In this document: positions 39,341 to 47,680 of the stretch, piece by piece
Layout of the letters: every line of letters begins with the position of its first letter
How positions within the stretch are numbered: the first letter of the stretch is position 1
Assembly (NCBI GenBank): GCA_964531265.1
Contig: CAZHDW010000001.1
Location: 1 to 64,000 of the forward strand
Reading direction: 5' to 3'
Source of the DNA: Hominenteromicrobium sp964531265
Lineage (GTDB): Bacteria > Bacillota > Clostridia > Oscillospirales > Acutalibacteraceae
DNA: 64,000 bases
Made by a program: the position numbers and the translations under genes
Notes under the pieces: generated by a model
The model's input: the letters and a program-made list of their open reading frames with translations, nothing else
Database searches by the model: none
Told to the model about the DNA's origin: nothing

Positions 39341-40618
39341 ATGAGTAAGAAAAGGGCAGCCAATATAATAATGGCGGCAGTTATCCTTGTAATAATGCTT
39401 GTGGGAATACTCATTGCAGGCAATATCCGCGGCTGGTTCGACGGTGACAGCGAAAATGCTGCATGTTTGGCAGAGGTTCGCGGTATAGTGACTATGGAGC
39501 GTGACGGTGTAGCATACCATGCGAAAAGCGGAGAGCTTTTGCGAAATGGCGATAAATTGACCTGCGATACCGGCGCTTCGGCGGCGGTGTCGGTCGGAGA
39601 GGACAGAATCTCCCTTAACGGTGGCGTGAATATAGAAATCATCAATGCCGATATTGAAGAGATATCCGTAAAACTGCTTGACGGCGAGGCATTCGTTCTT
39701 TCAAAGAACGGGATGAAACTGATGCTCGGCGATAATGAGCTTTCTGTCGGGAATGCGGTTGTTGGGCTGAGCGTAAGAAGCGGCGCTCAGAGTGCCGCCG
39801 TGTACTGTGGTACTGTGAACGGCGCCGGGAGCGGCAATGTTATCGAATGGATATACGGCGCTGAGGGCGAAATCCGTACACTGGTGATAAATGAGCTGAA
39901 TGAATTCGGCATCGAACAGCTCCGCGCTGCAAGCGAGTCCTTTGAGCTGTGCTTCACTGATGAAGAGCTTGATGCACTTGAAGAAGCACGCAATAGGGAG
40001 GCAGCGGTGACTGTTGACGGGGAAGGTGAGGAAAGCACTGCGGAGACGGAGAGCTCTGTTAGCGAAGAGCCGACCTCATCCGCTCCGAGTGAAAGCGAGC
40101 AGGGCGTATCAAATACCACGGATAGCTCTTCGGCTGTTTCTTCGGAGGTGGAATCAGAGGTGCCCGAGGCTACAGCCGCCCCAACAAGCACTCCCGAGCC
40201 CACTGCGACACCTGAGCCGAAGCTTACCTGCACAGTTACAATCAGATGTGACTCGATACTCAATAACTGGGATTCCCTCGACCCTGCCAAGGCCGGATAT
40301 GTGCCGAGCGGTGGCTGGATACTCTATCAGGCAACGGTGGAGTTTACCGAGGGCGAGACAGTGTTCGACGTGCTGCAAAGGGCGTGCTCGACCTACGGCA
40401 TACAGCTTGAATACAGTTGGACGCCGATGTACAACAGCTATTATGTTGAGGGTATCAATCATCTGTACGAATTTGACTGCGGCAGCGAGTCCGGCTGGAT
40501 GTATAAGGTGAACGGCTGGTTCCCGAATTACGGCTGTTCAAGCTATACCTTAAAGGGAAATGCGAACATTGTGTGGTGCTATACCTGTAAGGGTCTTGGT
40601 GCCGATGTTGGAGCATAA
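39341..40618 (+). CDS. membrane-tethered FecR-DUF4430 protein
   Basis: A 425-residue protein. The basic N-terminus and a single hydrophobic helix (about 8-28) put the rest outside. A FecR-like beta domain (about 48-135, EVRGIVTMERDGVAYHAKSGELLRNGDKL style) is followed by a mixed region, a Ser/Glu/Thr/Pro-rich spacer (about 215-295) and a textbook DUF4430 domain (about 300-420) ending ESGWMYKVNGWFPNYG and NANIVWCYTC. With one domain like that of intrinsic factor, but no toroid, it could receive cobalamin from the wall protein and hand it to the ECF transporter. GGGAGG precedes the ATG; the next gene, ecfT, begins 3 nt after its stop. Confidence 0.85.
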   Translation: MSKKRAANIIMAAVILVIMLVGILIAGNIRGWFDGDSENAACLAEVRGIVTMERDGVAYHAKSGELLRNGDKLTCDTGASAAVSVGEDRISLNGGVNIEIINADIEEISVKLLDGEAFVLSKNGMKLMLGDNELSVGNAVVGLSVRSGAQSAAVYCGTVNGAGSGNVIEWIYGAEGEIRTLVINELNEFGIEQLRAASESFELCFTDEELDALEEARNREAAVTVDGEGEESTAETESSVSEEPTSSAPSESEQGVSNTTDSSSAVSSEVESEVPEATAAPTSTPEPTATPEPKLTCTVTIRCDSILNNWDSLDPAKAGYVPSGGWILYQATVEFTEGETVFDVLQRACSTYGIQLEYSWTPMYNSYYVEGINHLYEFDCGSESGWMYKVNGWFPNYGCSSYTLKGNANIVWCYTCKGLGADVGA

Positions 40619-40621
40619 GGC

Positions 40622-41512
40622 ATGGAAAATGATGCTTTTTCAAATTGTCATCCGATAGTTAATCTCATATTTTTCTGCGGTGCGATCTGCACGGGGCTTG
40701 TTATACAGCACCCGGCATATCTTGCCGCAGGCGTTGTTTGTGCAGCGATATATTATCTGTTGCTCAGCGGACGTAAGGGCATCGGCCTGTTGCTGTCGGT
40801 GATTCCCTTTGCCGCAGTATTGATGCTGATAAATCCGTTGTTCAATCATTACGGTGAGAGAGTGCTGTTTTGCGTGCTGAATGCCCCGTATACGCTTGAG
40901 GCTCTTTGCTACGGAGCCGCAATTGCGGCGGTATTCATGCTGACAGTGCTGTGGTTTGCGTGCAGCAGCATTGTGCTGACGGGGGACAGGTGGATAAGCC
41001 TGTTCGGCAGTATCATACCGTCACTGTCCCTTCTGCTCGTAATGGTGCTCAGAATGGTGCCGAATCTGTCGCTTAAGGCAAAGCAGATATCCGGCGCGAG
41101 AAGATGCATAGGAAGGGGCACTGAGCAGTCGGGTGCGCTCAGTGAGAGATTTGATTCCGGTATGACGGTTATGAGTACACTTACCTCGTGGGCACTTGAC
41201 GGCGGTATTGTGACAGGTGATTCTATGCGTGCCAGGGGCTACGGTGTGGGCAAAAGAACGAGCTTCAAAATATATCGCTTCAGCGTTCGTGATGCGGCTC
41301 TGCTGCTCATGATGACCCTGTTGTTGTTAATTGTTATAACTATGGCCGTTTTGGGCGGAGCATCGGCAGAATACACCCCAAGGCTGTATATTCAGCCGCT
41401 TTCTGGTATGAGCCTTGCAGCCTGTATATCGTACTGCACATTTTTGTTAATACCGATTATTTTACATATTTGGGAGGCCGTAAAATGGCGCATTTCGAGA
41501 TCAAAAATCTAA
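40622..41512 (+). CDS. ecfT: ECF transporter T component (first copy)
   Basis: A 296-residue inner-membrane protein of the EcfT/CbiQ family, with about five to six hydrophobic segments. The two coupling motifs that contact the ATPases are visible: SGARRCIGRG near residue 163 and DSMRARGYG near 202. EcfT links the ATPase pair to the substrate-binding S component and drives its toppling in the membrane. It starts 3 nt after the FecR-DUF4430 gene and overlaps the ATPase gene by 28 nt. A second T gene ends the operon, which is unusual. Confidence 0.88.
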   Translation: MENDAFSNCHPIVNLIFFCGAICTGLVIQHPAYLAAGVVCAAIYYLLLSGRKGIGLLLSVIPFAAVLMLINPLFNHYGERVLFCVLNAPYTLEALCYGAAIAAVFMLTVLWFACSSIVLTGDRWISLFGSIIPSLSLLLVMVLRMVPNLSLKAKQISGARRCIGRGTEQSGALSERFDSGMTVMSTLTSWALDGGIVTGDSMRARGYGVGKRTSFKIYRFSVRDAALLLMMTLLLLIVITMAVLGGASAEYTPRLYIQPLSGMSLAACISYCTFLLIPIILHIWEAVKWRISRSKI

Positions 41513-43134
41513 CCTTTTCCTATCCGGCCTCAAAGGGCGTGAAATCGCTTGATGACGTGTCGCTAAGCGTCAGCAGGGGCGAATACATCGTTCTGTGCGG
41601 ACGCTCCGGCAGCGGAAAAACGACCCTGCTGCGTCACCTGAAGCCGGTGCTTACTCCGCACGGCAGACGCAGCGGCGAGATACTTTTCTGCGGCGATGAT
41701 ATCAATTCCGCCGATGAGAGGGCCCTTGCAGGAAAAATAGGCTATGTCATGCAGAACCCGGATGACCAAATAGTAACGGATAAGGTTTGGCACGAGCTGG
41801 CCTTCGGCCTTGAGAGTATGGGCTGCGACCAGAGCACGATGCGTTCCCGTGTAGCGGAAATGGCGTGCTATTTTGGCATTCAGGACTGGTTTCACAGGGA
41901 TGTTTCGACACTTTCCGGCGGACAGAAGCAGCTTTTGAATCTGGCATCCATAATGGCCATGCAGCCCGAGGTGCTGCTGCTCGATGAGCCGACCAGTCAG
42001 CTTGACCCGATAGCCGCTGCGGATTTTTTGAATACCGTCAGAAAAATAAATGTCGAGCTTGGCACTACTGTGATAGTGACCGAGCACAGGCTGGAGGATA
42101 TACTCCCCTATGCGGACAGGGCGATAGTTATGGACGGCGGCAGGATAATTGCCGACGGCGAGCCAAAGCAGGTGGGTGCGCTTTTGTATGAGCAGAAAAA
42201 CGATATGTTTTCCGCAATGCCGGCGCCGATGAGGGTGTTTTACGGTGTCGGCGAATCCGGGGATTCTCCTCTGACCGTAAGGGACGGCAGGAGCTGGCTG
42301 AGCGAAAGGTTCAGCGAACCGCCGAAAATTTCTCATACGCCGAATGATGCGAATGATGCCGCCACAGAGGAAACAGCTCTTGAACTTCACGAGCTTTGGT
42401 TCAGATATGATAAAAACTGTAGGGATATCCTTCGCGGACTCAGTGCGCAGGTAAAAAAAGGCGAGCTGTTTGCCATAGTCGGCGGAAACGGCGCGGGAAA
42501 ATCCACAGCGCTTAAGGCGATATGTGGAATTCTCAGGGCTTATCGCGGTAAGGTGAAGGTTTTCGGAAAGCCCGTCGAAAAATACAGGACAGCGGAGCTT
42601 TTCAAGGGCTGCCTTTCCATGTTGCCACAGGACCCGAAAAGTCTGTTTGTTAAAAAGACTGTGCGTGAGGAGCTGGAGGAGATGACGAACGACAGCCGAC
42701 TCATAGCGGAAACGGCGGAGCTCTGCCGTATCTCCGAGCTGCTTGAAAGGCATCCGTATGACCTTTCCGGAGGTGAACAGCAGAGAGCGGCGCTTGCAAA
42801 GGTGCTGTTGACCCAGCCGCGCCTCCTGTTACTCGATGAGCCGACAAAGGGCATCGACAGCTTCTTTAAGGAAAGCTTTGCAGAGATATTGGATGACCTG
42901 AAAAAGCGCGGCATGACGATAGTTATGGTGTCGCACGATGTGGAATTCTGTGCTGAGCACGCGGACAGAGTATCTATGTTTTTTGACGGACAGATACTCA
43001 CCACGGATACGCCGAGGCATTTTTTCGGCGGAAACAGCTTTTATACCACTGCGGCAAGCAGAATGAGCAGACATATATTTACAAATGCTGTCACGGCTAA
43101 GGATGTGATCTCCCTCTATGAGCAGAACAAATAA
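41485..43134 (+). CDS. ECF transporter ATPase, two ABC domains fused
   Basis: A 549-residue protein with two complete ATPase domains in one chain, standing in for EcfA1 and EcfA2. Domain 1: Walker A GRSGSGKTT near 38, Q-loop MQNPDDQIV, signature LSGGQKQL, Walker B VLLLDEPTSQLD. Domain 2: Walker A GGNGAGKST near 332, signature LSGGEQQR, Walker B LLLLDEPTKGID. Both keep the catalytic glutamate. The ATG at 41485 follows GGGAGG inside the end of ecfT; the in-frame TTG at 41470 overlaps that site. Fused double ATPases occur in some vitamin-specific ECF systems in Firmicutes. Confidence 0.93.
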   Translation: MAHFEIKNLTFSYPASKGVKSLDDVSLSVSRGEYIVLCGRSGSGKTTLLRHLKPVLTPHGRRSGEILFCGDDINSADERALAGKIGYVMQNPDDQIVTDKVWHELAFGLESMGCDQSTMRSRVAEMACYFGIQDWFHRDVSTLSGGQKQLLNLASIMAMQPEVLLLDEPTSQLDPIAAADFLNTVRKINVELGTTVIVTEHRLEDILPYADRAIVMDGGRIIADGEPKQVGALLYEQKNDMFSAMPAPMRVFYGVGESGDSPLTVRDGRSWLSERFSEPPKISHTPNDANDAATEETALELHELWFRYDKNCRDILRGLSAQVKKGELFAIVGGNGAGKSTALKAICGILRAYRGKVKVFGKPVEKYRTAELFKGCLSMLPQDPKSLFVKKTVREELEEMTNDSRLIAETAELCRISELLERHPYDLSGGEQQRAALAKVLLTQPRLLLLDEPTKGIDSFFKESFAEILDDLKKRGMTIVMVSHDVEFCAEHADRVSMFFDGQILTTDTPRHFFGGNSFYTTAASRMSRHIFTNAVTAKDVISLYEQNK

Positions 43135-43849
43135 AATAACGAAAATTAAGAAATCCAATATAGCGATGATACTGGTCTTCCTGGTGGCGATACCGCTCAC
43201 GCTGCTGCTTGGAAGCAGGCTCTCCGGAAGAAGCTACTATATCACGGGAACGATGATAATCATCGAACTGATGCTCCCGTTCTTCATGGCATATGAGGGG
43301 CGAAAGCCGCAGGCGAGAGAGCTGGTCGTTGTGGCGGTGCTGTGTGCACTTGCAATAGTTGGCCGTGTGGCAATACCGATACCGAATTTTAAAGCGACCT
43401 TTGCGATAATCATGCTGTCCGGCATCGCCTTTGGCCCGGAAACCGGCTTCATGGTTGGTGCTGTTACGGCGCTTGCCAGTAACTTTTTCTACGGTCAGGG
43501 TGCGTATACGCCCTGGCAGATGATGGGCTACGGTGCAGGAGGAATGCTTGCAGGCTTCGTTTTTCAGAAGGGACATATCAGCAAAAAGCCGATCAATCTG
43601 GCGGCTTTCGGCTTTTTGGCCGTGGTTCTCTGGATTGGGCCGTTACTCGACTGCTCCAATGTGTTTTTGAGCTTTTCGGAGATCACATGGAGTGCCTTTG
43701 CAGCCTCGTTTGCTTCCGGCTTTCCGGTGAATGTGATGCAGGCGATATGCACCGTGCTCATAATGCTGCTGTTTGGCAGGCCACTGCTCGATAAGCTTGA
43801 CAGAGTGAAGCTTAAATATGGCATGACGGAGGACGAAGATGGGGTTTGA
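43118..43849 (+). CDS. ECF transporter S component, probably corrinoid-specific
   Basis: A 243-residue membrane protein with about six hydrophobic segments. ATFAIIMLSGIAFGPETGFMVGAV and FFYGQGAYTPWQMMGYGAGGMLAGF are characteristic of the ECF S-component superfamily branch that includes predicted cobalamin transporters of the CbrT type. The location directly behind a fused ECF ATPase and in a cobalamin-riboswitch operon makes corrinoid the likely substrate; the sequence alone does not prove it. The start overlaps the ATPase gene by 17 nt and its stop overlaps the second ecfT by 11 nt, so coupling is tight. Confidence 0.82.
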   Translation: MSRTNKITKIKKSNIAMILVFLVAIPLTLLLGSRLSGRSYYITGTMIIIELMLPFFMAYEGRKPQARELVVVAVLCALAIVGRVAIPIPNFKATFAIIMLSGIAFGPETGFMVGAVTALASNFFYGQGAYTPWQMMGYGAGGMLAGFVFQKGHISKKPINLAAFGFLAVVLWIGPLLDCSNVFLSFSEITWSAFAASFASGFPVNVMQAICTVLIMLLFGRPLLDKLDRVKLKYGMTEDEDGV

Positions 43850-44720
43850 GAGCTGTCATCCGGCGGTATCGTTCATCTATTTCGCTTCTGTGCTGTTCTG
43901 CACCGTGAGCTTTGACAGACCGATATTCCTTGCGATATCCTTTGTAAGCGCTTTTGCCTACAGTATAAAGCGAAATGGGGTAAGAGCGCTGATATTCAAC
44001 ATCCTGCTGCTGCCGTGTGTTTTGATTTTTGCGCTGTATTACAGCTCGTATACGCATTTTGGCGTGACCGTGCTGAGGCAGAACTTTATTGGCAATAACA
44101 TGACACTCGAGTCGCTGCTGTATGGTTTGGTTCTCGGCTGCACGGTGAGCAGCGTGCTCATGTGGTTTTCATGCATTCATTCGATGTTTACAACGGATAA
44201 GGTCGTATATCTCTTCGGCAGGGTCAGCCCTCGCCTGTCACTGTTTCTCAGTATTCTTATCAGGATGCTGCCGCGTCTTAAGGCAGAGGCCGGGCGGATT
44301 AATGCCGCACAGAGGGGAATCGGATGCGGAACGGATCAGGGAAGCGTTTTTCACAGGCTGAAAAATGCCGTGAGGATATTTTCCATGCTGATAACATGGA
44401 TGATAGATTCGTTTGCACATGCTTCGGATTCGATGCAATGCCGCGGAAGTGCATTGCGCGGCAGGACGGCATTTTCGATATATCGGTTTGATAATCGCGA
44501 CAGAGCGTATGTCATAGCGATGTTCTGCTGTATCACATTGACTCTTATGGCGATGCTGCTCGGCCAGACACACATGATTTATGACCCGAAGCTGATAGTG
44601 ACACCGTTGACGGGGGTATCTGTTGTGTTATGCATCGGATATTTTCTGATGTGCATGATGCCGATGATGCTCGATATATTCACAGAATACAGGTTTTTCC
44701 GTGCACGGAAGGCCATATAG
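43839..44720 (+). CDS. ecfT: ECF transporter T component (second copy)
   Basis: A 293-residue EcfT-family membrane protein, related to the first T gene (SCHPAV/NCHPIV start; MLPRLKAEAGRINAAQRGIG corresponds to the first coupling motif). The second motif reads DSMQCRGSALRGR, still with the basic residues but changed from the usual ARG. Two T genes flanking one fused ATPase and one S gene suggest either a mixed complex or a modified scaffold dedicated to this system. It ends the operon at a strong bidirectional terminator. Confidence 0.85.
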   Translation: MGFESCHPAVSFIYFASVLFCTVSFDRPIFLAISFVSAFAYSIKRNGVRALIFNILLLPCVLIFALYYSSYTHFGVTVLRQNFIGNNMTLESLLYGLVLGCTVSSVLMWFSCIHSMFTTDKVVYLFGRVSPRLSLFLSILIRMLPRLKAEAGRINAAQRGIGCGTDQGSVFHRLKNAVRIFSMLITWMIDSFAHASDSMQCRGSALRGRTAFSIYRFDNRDRAYVIAMFCCITLTLMAMLLGQTHMIYDPKLIVTPLTGVSVVLCIGYFLMCMMPMMLDIFTEYRFFRARKAI

Positions 44721-44721
44721 A

Positions 44722-44763
44722 AAAGACCTCAAGCTACCTTGAAAGCAGCTTGAGGTCTTTTTG
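44722..44763. terminator. bidirectional terminator between the ECF and sugar-catabolic operons
   Basis: A 14-bp stem (AAAGACCTCAAGCT / AGCTTGAGGTCTTT) with an 11-nt loop. T runs lie on both strands, so it can serve both converging operons. Confidence 0.93.
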
Positions 44764-44807
44764 TGATGAGAATATCTTATGGTTTAGTTAAACTCAAATT
44801 GATTGGC

Positions 44808-45992
44808 TCAGCGAACCTTCCAGCGGTCGTTGTATGTGCCGGAAAGATCAGCGATCTTACCCTCGTCCTCTTTTTCCTCCTTGACGTGGGAGGTTGCGCG
44901 GCGCTCGTTGAGCAGGCTGAGGAACAGCTCCTTGTCCACCGGGATCTCCTGCGGCTTACCTGTCCAGTCGGAAAGGTGGATGGCATTGGAGATTGACAGA
45001 CCGTTGATTCCCTCATAGCCCGGTGCCAGTAGCGGCTCACCATTGAGGATGTGGTTTGTGAAGTTCTGGAGGATGCCGTTATGACCGAGCTCTACGGTAT
45101 CTACCTCGATCTCTTCCTTTGTCATAGGCGGCTGTGCGAAGCCCTCCTCGCAGGAGAAGCAGAATTCGCGCTCCGGAACCTCAAGCTTCCAGTGTGTCAG
45201 CTTGCCGTCCTCCCAGACGAGCTTGCCCTTATCACCGGTGATCTCAAGACGGTTGGTACCCGGAACCTCACCTGTTGTTGTGATGAATACGCCTGTAGCG
45301 CCGTTCGGATACTCTGCAAATGCAGTTACCTCGTCCTCTACCTCGATGTTGTGCCAATGGCCGTACTTGCAATGAGCGGTGATCTTGTTCGGCATACCGA
45401 AGATCCACTGCCACAGGTCAAGGTTATGCGGGCACTGATTGATAAGCACGCCGCCGCCCTCGCCGGCCCAGGTTGCACGCCATGTGCCGCTGTCGTAATA
45501 TGCCTGTGTACGGTACCAGTTTGTGATGATCCATACGCAGCGCTTAAGCTCGCCGAGCTCACCGCTCTGGACGATCTCACGCATCTTCTGGAACTTCGGG
45601 TTTGTGCGCTGGTTGTACATGATGCCGAAAGCCTTGCCGGACTTCTTTGCAGCCTCGTTCATCTCTTCTACCTGCTTTGTATATACGCCGGCAGGCTTCT
45701 CTGTGAGAACGTTCATTCCGTGCTCAAAGCCGTAAACAGCGATAACGGGATGCAGATAGTGCGGAGTTGCAATGAGGATGGTGTCGACCAGACCGCTCTG
45801 GATCATTTCCTTATAATCCTCAAATACCGGGATGCCGGGAAGGTTCTCCTCAGCCCAGTTGCGCTTTGACTGTGCGATATCGCATATCGCAGCCAGCTCC
45901 ATGCCGTTGATGTTTCCTGCAAAGAGGCTCTTTGCGTGTGCGGAACCCATGTTACCGACACCGATGATGCCCATTTTTACAGTGTTGCTCAT
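44808..45992 (-). CDS. Gfo/Idh/MocA-family oxidoreductase
   Basis: A 394-residue NAD(P)-dependent sugar dehydrogenase type. The Rossmann start is MGIIGVGNMGSAHA; the EKP motif of the family is in VLTEKPAGVYT, and the GGGVLINQCPHNLDLWQW segment forms the active site with its DLW and H. Family members oxidise sugars, inositol or sugar acids. It is the last gene of a five-gene minus-strand operon with two TIM-barrel isomerases, which often pair with such dehydrogenases in 3-keto-sugar or inositol metabolism. An AGGAGGAG site precedes the ATG. The C-terminal 25 residues are charged and variable. Specific substrate unknown. Confidence 0.85.
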   Translation of the reverse strand: MSNTVKMGIIGVGNMGSAHAKSLFAGNINGMELAAICDIAQSKRNWAEENLPGIPVFEDYKEMIQSGLVDTILIATPHYLHPVIAVYGFEHGMNVLTEKPAGVYTKQVEEMNEAAKKSGKAFGIMYNQRTNPKFQKMREIVQSGELGELKRCVWIITNWYRTQAYYDSGTWRATWAGEGGGVLINQCPHNLDLWQWIFGMPNKITAHCKYGHWHNIEVEDEVTAFAEYPNGATGVFITTTGEVPGTNRLEITGDKGKLVWEDGKLTHWKLEVPEREFCFSCEEGFAQPPMTKEEIEVDTVELGHNGILQNFTNHILNGEPLLAPGYEGINGLSISNAIHLSDWTGKPQEIPVDKELFLSLLNERRATSHVKEEKEDEGKIADLSGTYNDRWKVR

Positions 45993-46005
45993 GATTTTCT
46001 CCTCC

Positions 46006-46854
46006 TTAAGAGATTGTTGAAAGTGTGTTTTTCAGTGCGTTTACAGCCGCATCAAATGCAGCCTGATTGCTTTCATAGGTATACTTGTGCGTGAGCTCCT
46101 CACTCTGCAGGGAGTTGAGTCCGCTGAAAACGGCAAGGTGGGGCTCAAGCGTTAAGATGTAATCTCTATCGTGCTTTGAAAGAGCGGTGAGGATATCGGC
46201 AACAGAGCCGTCACCCTCGCCGGCCGGAACAACAGCACCGTCCTTGAGGAATGCATCCTTGATGTGCATATAGTCGATCATGCCGCCGAGAGCCGCAAAG
46301 TTCTCGCTCGGGATATCATGGCACTGGATGTAGTTTGCCGGGTCGAATACACAGCGCAGCTCGGGTATTGCAGCGTGAAGCTTCTGAACACGTGCGAGTT
46401 TGTCACCGTAAATGCCCTTTTCGTTCTCGTGGCAGCAGTGAACACCGTTTTCCTCGGCATAATCAACCATTGCCTTAACGCGGCTGACGACCTCATCAAA
46501 GTATTTCTCGGGGTCCTCATCCTTCGGCATGAAGAAGCTGAACATGCGGATACGTGCAGTGGCGAGCTTCTTTGCGATTTCCACAGCACGCTTGAATTTC
46601 TCAAAATGCGGTGCAAAATCATCGTTGATGCCGATTTTTCCTATCGGAGAGCCGATAGCGGAAACGCCTATGCTGAATTTATCGAGCTTTTCCTTTGCTG
46701 TGTCGAGCTCCTCATCGGTGAGATCGAGGATGTTCTTTCCGTCGACGCCGCGAAGCTCTATAAGCGGTATTCCGTGCTTATTAAGTGTATCAAGCTGTTC
46801 GGTGAAATCGGCGGAGGCCTCATCTGCGAAAGCTGAAAGAATGAATTTAGCCAT
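46006..46854 (-). CDS. TIM-barrel sugar phosphate isomerase/epimerase family protein (1)
   Basis: A 282-residue AP-endonuclease-2 superfamily barrel. Putative metal ligands and strands are seen in SAFADEAS, VHCCHENEKG, LRCVFDPANYIQ, MIDYMHIKDA and ILTLEPHL, the familiar Glu-Asp-His-Glu arrangement of xylose-isomerase-like epimerases (IolE, IolI, tagatose epimerase). AAGGAA lies upstream of its ATG. The gene is between another barrel protein and the Gfo/Idh oxidoreductase, with gaps of less than 20 nt, so they act in one pathway. The substrate cannot be named. Confidence 0.82.
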   Translation of the reverse strand: MAKFILSAFADEASADFTEQLDTLNKHGIPLIELRGVDGKNILDLTDEELDTAKEKLDKFSIGVSAIGSPIGKIGINDDFAPHFEKFKRAVEIAKKLATARIRMFSFFMPKDEDPEKYFDEVVSRVKAMVDYAEENGVHCCHENEKGIYGDKLARVQKLHAAIPELRCVFDPANYIQCHDIPSENFAALGGMIDYMHIKDAFLKDGAVVPAGEGDGSVADILTALSKHDRDYILTLEPHLAVFSGLNSLQSEELTHKYTYESNQAAFDAAVNALKNTLSTIS

Positions 46855-46872
46855 AACAGTTTCCTTTCAATA

Positions 46873-47637
46873 TCAGAAGCGGCAGCCTGCGCCGAGAAGA
46901 TTCTTTGCGCTGAGTGCAAGCTCATCAAACGGATCCTTGCCGTAGCAGTTATCCTGCTCGATCATTGCGTACTCTATGCCGGTCTCCTTGCAAGCCTCGA
47001 TGATAGCCTCAAAGTCGAGTGTACCGTCCATAACTGCGGCAAAGCGCTGCTCATGGAACTTCATTCTCATGTCCTTGAAATGGATAACATCAATACGTCC
47101 TGCAAGGTCGATGATCTGGCGGGCGGGATTTCTGCCGCCGAACTGTGTCCAGTAAACGTCAAGGATGAAGCCCCACTTTTCGGGATCGGTCTCCTCTGCC
47201 ATCCAGTCTATGATGCACTTTCCGTCATGTTTTTCGTACTCAAAGCCATGATTGTGATAGTGCAGCTTCATGCCGGCATCGTGCAGCTTGTCCGCTGCGA
47301 CTGAATAATCCTTAAGGAATCTGCGAACACTGTCCATGGAGTCCCTGTACTGCTCGGGCATCATGCCTATGCCGACATGCTTGCAGCCGAGTATCTTGTG
47401 TGCCTCAATGACCTTATCGGTCTTTTCGAGGATGAGCTGCGGATTTGTATGTGTAACGATAACGGAAAGCTCGTTCTCATCGCATATTTCACGGATGATG
47501 TGCGGATCGATATTTCCGAAGCCGGATACCTGCAAGGTCTTGAAGCCGATGTCATGCAGCTTCTTTGCCGTAACGCGAAGATCAGTCTCGTTCTGTGCGA
47601 AATCTCGGACTGTAAAGCCCTGTGCGCCGATTATCAT
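46873..47637 (-). CDS. TIM-barrel sugar phosphate isomerase/epimerase family protein (2)
   Basis: A 254-residue barrel protein related to the previous one. It has GFTVRDFAQN at the start, HYHNHGFEYEKH, WGFILDVYWTQFGG, IDVIHFKDMR and a late EYAMIEQDNCYG, the positions of the metal-binding Glu, Asp, His and Glu. The HNHGFEFE-like motif is common among epimerases acting on keto-sugars and inososes. A strong AGGAGGA precedes the ATG. It lies in the middle of the uronate/sugar operon. Substrate unknown. Confidence 0.82.
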   Translation of the reverse strand: MIIGAQGFTVRDFAQNETDLRVTAKKLHDIGFKTLQVSGFGNIDPHIIREICDENELSVIVTHTNPQLILEKTDKVIEAHKILGCKHVGIGMMPEQYRDSMDSVRRFLKDYSVAADKLHDAGMKLHYHNHGFEYEKHDGKCIIDWMAEETDPEKWGFILDVYWTQFGGRNPARQIIDLAGRIDVIHFKDMRMKFHEQRFAAVMDGTLDFEAIIEACKETGIEYAMIEQDNCYGKDPFDELALSAKNLLGAGCRF

Positions 47638-47680
47638 GGAAGATTCCTCCTTGAAATATTGGTTTGTTCAGTTGAAATTA

